Shown: positions 15,478 to 22,056 of the stretch, in pieces
Position numbering within the stretch: position 1 is the first letter of the stretch
Layout: each line of letters starts with the position of its first letter
Assembly (NCBI GenBank): GCA_014896635.1
Contig: JADBKA010000069.1
Span: 1 to 22,056 of the forward strand
Length of the DNA stretch: 22,056 nt
Direction of reading: 5' to 3'
Source: Ktedonobacteraceae bacterium
GTDB lineage: Bacteria > Chloroflexota > Ktedonobacteria > Ktedonobacterales > Ktedonobacteraceae
Notes under the pieces: generated by a model
The model's input: only the letters and a program-made list of their open reading frames with translations
What the model was told of the DNA's origin: nothing
Database searches by the model: none
Translations under genes and position numbers: made by a program

Positions 15478-15746
15478 TCCAGGGGGCGAAGCACCCTTTC
15501 AGGTAGAGGTTTTTTGGGGCCAGGGCGAGGGCAAGCCTTGCACCTCCGGTGCCTGCGCCCCTACAAGAGAGGGTCCCCCCCGGTCATTTCTCTGATCCCC
15601 GACGAAAGCAGCGACCCGCTGAGATTCCCCAGACCGCTTCGGGCGCCGCCGTCTATCGGAGGGGCATCCCTTGCCCAGTCTCTCTGGCGCCCTGGAAGCC
15701 CCGCGAGCCAAAAAACTATACTTGAAAGGCCGAAGCACCCCCTGGA
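15478..15746. mobile_element. MITE-like 269-bp element with long imperfect terminal inverted repeats
   Basis: The left end (15478-15519) and the reverse complement of the right end (15707-15746) share TCCAGGGGG, then CCTTTCA, then a run ending GTTTTTTGG, about 40 bp in all. Between the first two blocks, CGAAGCACC on the left is replaced by its own reverse complement GGTGCTTCG on the right, so that octamer reads the same way on the plus strand. The interior holds a GTAGGGGCG palindrome and no convincing gene. No transposase or target duplication was seen, so mobility is inferred from shape only. Confidence 0.5.
15520..15564 (-). repeat. GTAGGGGCG palindromic repeat, long form with hairpin insert
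   Basis: Read on the minus strand this is GTAGGGGCG, then a 17-nt insert, then the same 19 bases as 5434-5452. The insert contains its own GCACC-GGA-GGTGC hairpin. Removing the insert gives exactly the 28-bp unit at 5425-5452. Confidence 0.7.
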
Positions 15747-15779
15747 GAAGATTTGGAGGTATTCCTCCGTTTATGTTTG

Positions 15780-16184
15780 CTACTTCCGATCTCCCAGCAA
15801 CTGGCTGACGTGGTTGAGCAGAACATGCAGGGCAACAGGCTTACGTAACAGAATTACATCGTCAGGCAAGATCGAACTGACCTGTGCCGACGTCGCTTTA
15901 TCCGCAGTGGTTATCGCAATAATCGGCAACTCATCTGCCCGCCAGGTGTCACGTACGCGCAGAAAAACGTCGGTCCCTCTGAGCGGCTCCTTCAGCGAGA
16001 GATTCAGGATGAGCAGATCAAAAGGCAGGTTCTCCCGATCTCTATATGGGATTCCACCGGGGAAGAGCACATCCAGCAGCTTCTGACCCGCGCGATAGGC
16101 AGAAACGGTATAGCCAGCCATACTGAGCATCGCATCAATAGCATGAAGAACAGCCGGGTCATCATCGAGTACGGCTATGTGCAT
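15780..16184 (-). CDS. Stand-alone receiver-domain protein lacking the phospho-acceptor Asp
   Basis: A 134-residue single-domain CheY-like protein. It has the acidic pocket LDDDP (D8, D9), the conserved Thr (T92 in IAITTAD) and the invariant Lys in RKP (K115), but the strand-3 phosphorylation site reads LLILNLSL, with Asn61 (codon AAT at 16004-16002 on the minus strand) in place of Asp. It is therefore a probable pseudo-receiver that works without phosphorylation, or a decayed one. There is no output domain and no histidine kinase in the window. ATG at 16184 follows GGAGG with good spacing. It is divergent from the rhamnosidase gene; the 323-bp gap between them contains two TTTATAATTA repeats just upstream of this gene. 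Confidence 0.87.
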   Translation of the reverse strand: MHIAVLDDDPAVLHAIDAMLSMAGYTVSAYRAGQKLLDVLFPGGIPYRDRENLPFDLLILNLSLKEPLRGTDVFLRVRDTWRADELPIIAITTADKATSAQVSSILPDDVILLRKPVALHVLLNHVSQLLGDRK

Positions 16185-16507
16185 ACTATTACCTCCACAT
16201 GATTTTTTATAATTACCGGTTATTTATAATTAAAGGGAAAATACACAGAAGCAGTGTGTTACGTGCAGCATCATAACAGAGAAGACTACATTCTTCCTTC
16301 CACAAAACTGAGCCTGTATAAGAGTAGTCTTATACCATTTTCCAGAGCTTACACCGATTCTCCTGCCCGGCCCGTTGTGATCTTGTTCCAAAGCTGTGGG
16401 TATCCTTCCCCTCCCACTAAAAGCGCCTCTTGTAGAGTATACTATACCTTACAAGTTTGCAGGTCAGCAGATTTTGGTCGCTGGCATCCCGCACAGAGAG
16501 GATTTAC
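16185..16507. promoter_or_regulatory. Divergent intergenic region with AT-rich direct repeats
   Basis: TTTATAATTA occurs at 16206-16215 and 16223-16232, a 17-bp period with an ACCGGT palindrome (16215-16220) between them. They sit just upstream of the receiver gene and contain -10-like sequence on both strands. Toward the rhamnosidase, TATACT at 16438-16443 is a possible -10 without a clear -35. No gene or riboswitch was recognised in the remaining sequence. Confidence 0.4.
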
Positions 16508-19204
16508 ATGATGGGCGAGTTTTTTCTTGCAGAAACGCCACGAGAGATAACAACGAACGATGCTGTATCCGAGGCTACGATTGCCGGGATACGTTTTGAG
16601 CAGAGCCGCGAGGCGCTGGGGATAGGTGTGGCAGCTCCGCGCCTGTCCTGGATCGTCGATCCCGCGCCTGCCGGATGGCTACAGGCCGCATATGAAATCG
16701 AGATCTACGGACCGGATCAGCAGTTACGCACGCGCACAGGTGAAGTGGTATCCGACCAGTCGGTGCTCGTTCCCTGGCCCGGCGCGCCTCTCGCTTCGCG
16801 CGAGAGGTTAACCGTGCGCGTACGGGTACGGGGACGCGATGGCAGATGGTCTGCCTGGAGTGCGCCAGCCCCGGTCGAGGCGGGATTACTGGCCTCGCAA
16901 GACTGGCAGGTACGTTTTGTGACGCCGGACTGGGAAGAGGATACGAGCCGCGCGCAGCCCGCGCCCCTGCTGCGCCGCGAATTTGTGGTACGCGCGGGAG
17001 TGGTCAGAGCGCGTCTTTACATCACAGCTCTTGGTCTTTACGAGGCGTGGATAAACGGCAGCGTGGTGGGAGATCACGTCCTGGCTCCTGGCTGGACCAG
17101 TTACCATCATCGCCTGCGCTACCAGACTTTCGACGTAACGAATCTTCTGCACGAGGGCCGCAATGCGCTCGGCGCGATACTGGGTGATGGGTGGTATCGT
17201 GGCCGTTTCGGCTATGGCGGTGGCCGGCGCAACATCTACGGCGACCGGCTGGCCATGCTGGCACAGTTGGAGATCACCTACGCGGATGGCGCGACCGAGT
17301 ACGTTATCACCGATGAAAACTGGCGAGCCGTGCGAGGCCCTATCAGAGCCAGCGATATCTACGACGGCGAAACCTACGATGCACGCCTGGAACTGCCCGG
17401 CTGGTCGAGTCCTGGCTACGATGACCGGGGCTGGGCGGGCGTGCGCCTGCTTGCCAGAGATCTGACCACCCTCGTCGCTCCGTCTGGTCCGCCCGTTCGG
17501 CGCATCGAACTGATCGAGCCGGTAGCTCTGTTTGCTTCGCCCTCAGGACGCACAATCGTCGATTTCGGGCAAAATCTGGTAGGCCGCCTGCGCTTGACAG
17601 TACGAGGCGAGGCTGGACAGACGATCACGCTACGCCATGCCGAGGTACTGGAGAATGGCGAATTGTGTACACGGCCTTTGAGAAGCGCGCAGGCCACTGA
17701 TCGCTACATCTTGCGCGGCGGAGAAGAAGAGACATGGGAACCGCGCTTCACCTTTCACGGCTTTCGTTACGCCGAAGTAGAAGGCTGGCCTGGTGAACTG
17801 CGCGCCAGCGATATTCGCGCGGTGGTTTGCCATTCCGACATGGAACGTACTGGCTGGTTTACCTGCTCAGACCCGCTGCTTAATCGCTTCCACGAAAATG
17901 TCGTGTGGAGCATGCGCGGCAACTTTCTCGGCCTGCCCACCGATTGTCCCCAGCGTGACGAACGCCTGGGCTGGACCGGCGATATCCAGGTCTTTGCACC
18001 CACTGCCTGCTTCCTCTACGATGTCGCCGGCTTCCTGACCTCATGGCTGGCCGACCTGGCAACTGACCAGGACGAGACAGGCACGGTCCCTTTCGTTATC
18101 CCCAATATTATCAAGGAGCCGGTTCCGCCAGTTGCCGCCTGGGGAGATGCCGCAGTGCTGGTACCCTGGACGCTCTATCAGCGTTACCAGGATAGGAACG
18201 TACTGGCATCTCAGTTCACCAGCATGCGCGCCTGGGTGGACCTGGTTGCCAGGCTGGCCGGCCCGGACCACCTGTGGAATCATGGCTTCCAGTTCGGTGA
18301 CTGGCTTGATCCAAGCGCCCCGCCTGATCGGCCAGGCGACGCACAGGCCGATCCCACCGTCGTTGCCACCGCGTATTTTGCTCATTCTGCCGAGATTGTA
18401 GGGCAGATCTGCGCCTTGCTTGGCCAAACCACCGTAGAGACACATTACCGGCAACTGGCCGCCCGCGTCCGTGAAGCTTTTATCAGAGAATATGTCACAC
18501 CGTCCGGTCGGGTCCTCAGCGATTGCGCGACAGTCTATGCCCTGGCGCTACAGTTTGACCTGCTGAAAGATGAGGGTCAGCGCCGTCACGCCGGTCAACG
18601 CCTGGCGGAACTGGTAGAACAAAGCGGCTATCACATCAGTACCGGCCTTGTGGGAACACCGGTGATTTGCGACGCCCTGTGCAGTGCGGGGAAAGAGGAA
18701 GTCGCCTGGCGCCTGCTGACTCAGCGCGAGTGTCCCTCGTGGCTGTATCCAGTGACGATGGGCGCGACGACGATCTGGGAACGGTGGGATAGCCTGCGGC
18801 CCGATGGCTCGGTCAATCCCGGCGAGATGACCTCGTTCAATCACTACGCGCTGGGGGCCATGGCAGACTGGCTGCACCGCTACGTGGCAGGTCTCGCGCC
18901 CGCAACGCAGGGTTATCAGCAGCTTGATCTCCACCCGCACCCCGGTGGGGGTCTGACTTACGCCCACGCCCGGCATCGCACACCCTACGGGATGGCCGAG
19001 TCCGGCTGGCGCATCACCGGCGATCAGCTCACCATCACTGTGGTAGTTCCGGCGAACACCACTGCCCATGTGACCCTGCCCGGCTACGCGGCAACTCCCA
19101 TCGAGGTCGGCTCAGGCACACATCGCTGGTCCTATCCCTACCGACCAGCCCATGTCACCGACGCGGCAAACAACGCGCAGACGGAAGCAGAAGAGACGAG
19201 ATGA
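16508..19204 (+). CDS. GH78 alpha-L-rhamnosidase
   Basis: An 898-residue glycoside hydrolase that releases terminal L-rhamnose from plant flavonoid glycosides or polysaccharides by inversion. Order: an N-terminal Ig/FN3-like domain (about 20-130), a lectin-like rhamnosidase N domain (about 140-310; LYEAWINGSVVGDHVLAPGW), a second beta domain (about 335-430; DFGQNLVGRLRL), the (alpha/alpha)6 catalytic barrel (about 450-790) and a C-terminal beta domain (from about 795; GYQQLDLHPHPGGGLTYA). The catalytic region has PTDCPQRDERLGWTGD with E485 as likely general acid and D492, and TIWERWDSL with E758 as likely general base. No signal peptide is seen, so it acts in the cytoplasm on imported glycosides. 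AGAGGA precedes the ATG pair at 16508/16511; the frame also opens at TTG 16457. No rhamnose catabolism or sugar importer genes are adjacent. Confidence 0.93.
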   Translation: MMGEFFLAETPREITTNDAVSEATIAGIRFEQSREALGIGVAAPRLSWIVDPAPAGWLQAAYEIEIYGPDQQLRTRTGEVVSDQSVLVPWPGAPLASRERLTVRVRVRGRDGRWSAWSAPAPVEAGLLASQDWQVRFVTPDWEEDTSRAQPAPLLRREFVVRAGVVRARLYITALGLYEAWINGSVVGDHVLAPGWTSYHHRLRYQTFDVTNLLHEGRNALGAILGDGWYRGRFGYGGGRRNIYGDRLAMLAQLEITYADGATEYVITDENWRAVRGPIRASDIYDGETYDARLELPGWSSPGYDDRGWAGVRLLARDLTTLVAPSGPPVRRIELIEPVALFASPSGRTIVDFGQNLVGRLRLTVRGEAGQTITLRHAEVLENGELCTRPLRSAQATDRYILRGGEEETWEPRFTFHGFRYAEVEGWPGELRASDIRAVVCHSDMERTGWFTCSDPLLNRFHENVVWSMRGNFLGLPTDCPQRDERLGWTGDIQVFAPTACFLYDVAGFLTSWLADLATDQDETGTVPFVIPNIIKEPVPPVAAWGDAAVLVPWTLYQRYQDRNVLASQFTSMRAWVDLVARLAGPDHLWNHGFQFGDWLDPSAPPDRPGDAQADPTVVATAYFAHSAEIVGQICALLGQTTVETHYRQLAARVREAFIREYVTPSGRVLSDCATVYALALQFDLLKDEGQRRHAGQRLAELVEQSGYHISTGLVGTPVICDALCSAGKEEVAWRLLTQRECPSWLYPVTMGATTIWERWDSLRPDGSVNPGEMTSFNHYALGAMADWLHRYVAGLAPATQGYQQLDLHPHPGGGLTYAHARHRTPYGMAESGWRITGDQLTITVVVPANTTAHVTLPGYAATPIEVGSGTHRWSYPYRPAHVTDAANNAQTEAEETR

Positions 19205-19281
19205 GAGCAAAGATAAAGCTTTTTACAGGGTCCGCTTGGCAACTCAATGGACGCAGAGGGGAAGCATTCGCCAGATCTGCA

Positions 19282-19290
19282 TGTTATACT
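19282..19290 (+). promoter_or_regulatory. Extended -10 promoter for the HAD gene
   Basis: TGTTATACT fits the extended -10 TGnTATAAT with one mismatch and lies 37 bp before the HAD start codon, in the 122-bp gap after the rhamnosidase. A -35 is not evident. It suggests that the HAD gene need not depend on read-through. Confidence 0.4.
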
Positions 19291-19326
19291 GAGTAGACGA
19301 AGAAAGAAAAAAACGAAGGATAGTGC

Positions 19327-20265
19327 ATGCAAGGATCGACGCAACCGATTAAACTGATCGTCATTGACATTGATGGCACACTCCTTGATCCTCACAGGCA
19401 GATCACCCAACGCACGCGCAACGCTATCCAGCGAGCACAACAGGCGGGTATCATCGTGACGCTGGCAACGGGCAGGCGCTACCGCAATACGGCTCCCATT
19501 GCCAGCGAACTCGGCCTCGCCATGCCGCTGATCCTGTGCGACGGCGCAATGATCATGGAACATCCTCACAGCCAGGTGCTCTCTACTCAGCTACTGGATG
19601 CCTCGATTGCCCACGAAGTAGTCGAGATATTCGTAGAACATGGTATTCAGCCAGTGCTTCACTATATTAACGGTAATGCCGAAGAGACCTGGACCGGCCA
19701 CGAGGAGTTTGACACCCAGTGGGTCAAATCGTACTTCACAGCCTCCTCAGAGGGCCTCTACCGCGTGCCACACGCCGAGTTGTGTACTGAACGGGGCGAT
19801 CCTCTGCGTATAGTAGCATTTGCCTCAAGAGAAGAAGTTTATAAACTCTCGAAGGAGATTTGCGAACTGGCCTGCGCCTGGAATATCGTCGGGTATGGCA
19901 ACTATGGCTGCTCTGAACTGGCGGTCATGGATAAAGCCTGCTCAAAGGCGGCAGGGGTGAAAACGCTGGCGGCTCATTTCGGCATTCCCCTGGAACAGGT
20001 GATGGCGCTGGGCGACAATAACAACGACATAGAAATGCTACAAGCAGTCGGCCTGGGGGTCGCAATGGGACAGGCCGAGAAGCATATCAAAGCCGCAGCA
20101 CACGCCGTGACAGCAAGCAACGCCGAAGATGGCGCTGCTCTGGCAATCGAATACTATGCACTGCAAGAGGCACACGCTCAGGAAGTGATGGATGATATTA
20201 ACGGTATTGAAAGAACTATTTTCCAGCCAGCCGGTCTCAGTAGCAACAGGTGCAGCGCAGACTGA
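19327..20265 (+). CDS. Cof-type HAD-superfamily phosphatase
   Basis: A 312-residue cytoplasmic phosphohydrolase of HAD subclass IIB. Motif I is IVIDIDGTLLD (nucleophile D14, acid/base D16), motif II LATGR (Thr), motif III Lys about K207 in CSKAAGVKTL, and motif IV GDNNNDIEML (D230, D234) for Mg2+. The C2-type cap lies between about residues 85 and 190. Such enzymes dephosphorylate sugar phosphates, FMN, PLP or similar metabolites with broad specificity, so the substrate is open. The C-terminal extension after about residue 285 is unusually long and low in motif content. ATG at 19327 has AAGGA 6 nt upstream. It converges with the protein phosphatase gene 30 bp later. Confidence 0.9.
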   Translation: MQGSTQPIKLIVIDIDGTLLDPHRQITQRTRNAIQRAQQAGIIVTLATGRRYRNTAPIASELGLAMPLILCDGAMIMEHPHSQVLSTQLLDASIAHEVVEIFVEHGIQPVLHYINGNAEETWTGHEEFDTQWVKSYFTASSEGLYRVPHAELCTERGDPLRIVAFASREEVYKLSKEICELACAWNIVGYGNYGCSELAVMDKACSKAAGVKTLAAHFGIPLEQVMALGDNNNDIEMLQAVGLGVAMGQAEKHIKAAAHAVTASNAEDGAALAIEYYALQEAHAQEVMDDINGIERTIFQPAGLSSNRCSAD

Positions 20266-20295
20266 GGCGAGTTGACCGGGTACAGCACTACATTG

Positions 20296-21045
20296 CTACT
20301 GACTATGCCGTTGCTCATCCAGCGCTTTTTCAAATTCGCGTAGGCGCTCCACCTGCCTGTGATTGGGTGCAGCCTGCCAGCGTTTGCGCATGACCAGTCG
20401 CAGAGCATCCCCGGCATGCATGCCATTGTAGACAAGTGTCGCACAAGTCAGGAGCACGCTGCGTCCAACGCCATGTTCGCAGTGGATAAGGACGCGCCCT
20501 CCCTCTTTTATGCGTTCATTGACCCAGGCTGCTCCCTGCATCAACTGCTCGACCGTCAGAGGATAGGTATCTGGGGTCGGCAGGTGTAGCAAGGTAATCT
20601 GTTCCCGCGCGAGCGCCTGCTCGTCATCACAATATTCCGAGCGCGTATCAACCACGTGCGTTATGCCCACCAGACGCAGCGACCTGATATCACCTGGACG
20701 AATACGACCGCCAACAGCCAGGCGATCAGAAATCCAGCTCATATTGAGCTGGTCGGGAAGTGGAATATGCAGCGCCTGCGCCAGGCGTTCACCAGGCGAG
20801 TTTTCAGGAAAAAGATGAGCGGCGACCCTGGTCCAGATACGGTAAAGCAATCGCACAACACCGGTAGATGACCAGCGGAAAAACGAGAACTGTACAAGAG
20901 GATGCTCAGGAGAAGCAGCAGCGATAACCGGCTCCTCCTGAGCAGGTGGCACCGCCCCTTCACCTCCTTCTGCTTGTATATCAGATGGAATTCCTGCATC
21001 CCGTCTATGTTGTTCCTCAGAGAGTTGTTTCTGTTCTGATGTCAT
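20296..21045 (-). CDS. Dual-specificity protein phosphatase family protein
   Basis: A 249-residue cysteine-based phosphatase. The N-terminal 95 residues are Glu/Gln/Ala-rich and probably disordered, followed by a hydrophobic/basic stretch (about 50-80). The catalytic domain (about 100-240) contains WISDRLAVGGR, then VVDTRSEYCDDE, the general-acid loop LPTPDTYPLT (D159) and the P-loop HCEHGVGRS (CX5R, C189 and R195). It should remove phosphate from Ser/Thr/Tyr residues, or possibly another phosphoester, via a phosphocysteine intermediate. ATG at 21045 has AAGGA about 9 nt upstream. Its 270-bp upstream region carries three strong hairpins. No kinase gene is adjacent. Confidence 0.88.
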   Translation of the reverse strand: MTSEQKQLSEEQHRRDAGIPSDIQAEGGEGAVPPAQEEPVIAAASPEHPLVQFSFFRWSSTGVVRLLYRIWTRVAAHLFPENSPGERLAQALHIPLPDQLNMSWISDRLAVGGRIRPGDIRSLRLVGITHVVDTRSEYCDDEQALAREQITLLHLPTPDTYPLTVEQLMQGAAWVNERIKEGGRVLIHCEHGVGRSVLLTCATLVYNGMHAGDALRLVMRKRWQAAPNHRQVERLREFEKALDEQRHSQ

Positions 21046-21095
21046 CTGTCCATATCCTTATGCCCAAATGTCTGATACTCCCTTGCGTTCAGATG

Positions 21096-21195
21096 GGCAA
21101 GATGCTTGCGCATCTTGCCAGTCCCGCCGGTGGCGGGACGGATCTCGACGGGTATCAAGATTTCATACCATGTTGCTTCTCTGAAAGCAACATGG
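21096..21195. other. Three consecutive perfect stem-loops
   Basis: Stem 1: 21096-21105 with 21110-21119 (10 bp, 4-nt loop). Stem 2: 21121-21128 with 21132-21139 (8 bp, 3-nt loop). Stem 3: 21168-21178 with 21185-21195 (11 bp, 6-nt loop). All are perfect. They lie after the glycosyltransferase stop and before the phosphatase start, both read leftward. No T-run follows any stem on either strand, so simple intrinsic termination is not supported; a structured leader, transcript-end stabiliser or REP cluster are the alternatives. Confidence 0.6.
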
Positions 21196-21315
21196 GATGA
21201 GAGATAAAAATAAAAGCCTGCCGATCAGCAGAATATCCGCTACCTTCCTTAATATCACGTAGAGCAGCAATCAAGAGCGCGAGATACCAGCAGTATGAGC
21301 CACAACAGCAAGCAA

Positions 21316-22056
21316 TCACCCTGATTGCCTATCAGACTTACGCATTCCTGGCAGCAACGGGCGATTCTTGAGTGGACTTTTTAGCAGCGGTTTTGGGAAG
21401 CGTGGTTGCAAACGGTGCAAACGGAAAGAAGATTGCAGGCGCCCGGACAACATGCGCTTTCTTAATTGCCAGTGGGCGGACTGCCAGCTTTCACGTGCGG
21501 AGCCGGCTTTCATACAATCCAGCAGGTACCTGGCGATATCGAATGCAGCCATCGGCTGGCTGATGCGCCGGGCATTTTCTACACACTGGCGCATTTCAGG
21601 AGAACCGGGTTTGATCAGGCGACGCAGCGTATCAATGAGACTTTCAGGATCAAGAGCCAGAAAGCCAGCTTTGTTTTTAACGATATACTCCACATTGCCC
21701 TCTTCCTGCCCCGGCACGAAGCCACTCAAGATGATGGGCAAATTGCATGCCAGAGCTTCACAAATCGTCCCCGGTCCGGCCTTCGTGATAATCACATCGG
21801 CGGCATGCATTAACTCCGGCATATTATTAACAAAACCAAAAATTTTTGCAGGCACATGCAGTTTCGAGCGCGTGCTCTGGAGCAGAGCATACAGGCGACG
21901 GTTACGCCCGGTTACTACTATCAACTGCACCGGCAAACGTGCCGCCGAGATAGCCTGCACTGCCGTGCGCAATCCGCCAGCGCCATCACCGCCACCAACC
22001 AGCAGTACCACCGGCAAATCAGAACGCAACTCAAATTTCTGGTACAGTTGCTCCTT
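21316..22056 (-). CDS. GT28-type glycosyltransferase, N-terminus outside the window
   Basis: The frame stays open to the right edge (it reads KEQLYQKFELRSDLPVVLLV from 22056), so only the C-terminal 246 residues are seen; the internal TTG at 22029 is not a start. The visible part is the nucleotide-sugar-binding Rossmann domain: VVLLVGGGDGAGGL, VVTGRNRRL, FGFVNNMPELMHAADVIITK, then AGPGTICEALACNLPIIL and GFVPGQEEGNVEYIV. This pattern belongs to MurG-like/MGDG-synthase family enzymes that transfer galactose or glucose from UDP-sugar to diacylglycerol at the inner membrane face. The exact lipid acceptor and sugar are not determined. The last about 55 residues after LLDCMK are basic and atypical. 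Confidence 0.87.
   Translation of the reverse strand, partial: KEQLYQKFELRSDLPVVLLVGGGDGAGGLRTAVQAISAARLPVQLIVVTGRNRRLYALLQSTRSKLHVPAKIFGFVNNMPELMHAADVIITKAGPGTICEALACNLPIILSGFVPGQEEGNVEYIVKNKAGFLALDPESLIDTLRRLIKPGSPEMRQCVENARRISQPMAAFDIARYLLDCMKAGSARESWQSAHWQLRKRMLSGRLQSSFRLHRLQPRFPKPLLKSPLKNRPLLPGMRKSDRQSG

Noticed and set aside
15499..15600. Intrinsic terminator for the SGNH or ECF genes
   Set aside because: The region is upstream of the SGNH gene and the hairpins belong to the palindromic repeat; the TTTTTT at 15510-15515 precedes rather than follows a stem.
15499..15738. 79-codon minus-strand open frame within the MITE-like element
   Set aside because: Built from repeat sequence, no ribosome site and no similarity to a transposase.
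21096..21195. CRISPR array
   Set aside because: The three hairpins have different sequences and spacing; no repeated unit with spacers anywhere in the window.

Overview
The window looks like a chromosomal stretch from a GC-rich, multi-gene-family bacterium, most likely a member of the Chloroflexota class Ktedonobacteria. This is inferred from gene content: a very large BTAD/AAA/TPR regulator with an N-terminal Cys-rich YCGKPRCRKC domain, a two-FtsX-domain permease, a group-II-like fused ECF transporter, and many short palindromic intergenic repeats. There is no rRNA, tRNA or other phylogenetic marker, so the taxon is not proven. I see no phage, CRISPR, insertion sequence with transposase, or complete defence system.

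Left part (1-5865): a small XRE-type regulator (297-524, +) is followed by 510 bp packed with repeats, then the 1386-codon SARP/BTAD-AAA-TPR regulator on the minus strand (1035-5195) and a 670-bp intergenic region with another palindromic repeat. Middle left (5866-10741, all minus): an FtsX-family permease with no partner ATPase in view, then, upstream of it, a ROK sugar kinase and a GmhA-type sugar-phosphate isomerase whose stop and start codons overlap and which form a clear two-gene operon.

Middle (10742-14550, plus): a complete energy-coupling-factor (ECF) vitamin or micronutrient importer made of a single-chain double ATPase (EcfA-A'), an S component and an EcfT. The ATPase has its own consensus promoter, which also decides its start codon. 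The S-T pair has a second promoter, followed by a 25-bp inverted repeat, and a strong hairpin separates S from T. Substrate is not deducible from sequence.

Right part (14587-22056): a membrane-anchored SGNH hydrolase (minus), a MITE-like 269-bp repeat, a stand-alone receiver-domain protein whose phospho-acceptor Asp is Asn (minus), a GH78 alpha-L-rhamnosidase (plus), a Cof-type HAD phosphatase (plus), a dual-specificity protein phosphatase (minus), three consecutive perfect hairpins, and the C-terminal part of a GT28-type (MGDG synthase/MurG-like) glycosyltransferase that runs off the right edge.

The most unusual signals are a modular family of GTAGGGGCG-headed palindromes present in at least five copies in both orientations (one copy carries a clean 17-bp hairpin insert, another locus is a head-to-head pair), the Asp-to-Asn receiver, and the regulatory architecture around the ECF genes. 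None of these amounts to a demonstrated new system.
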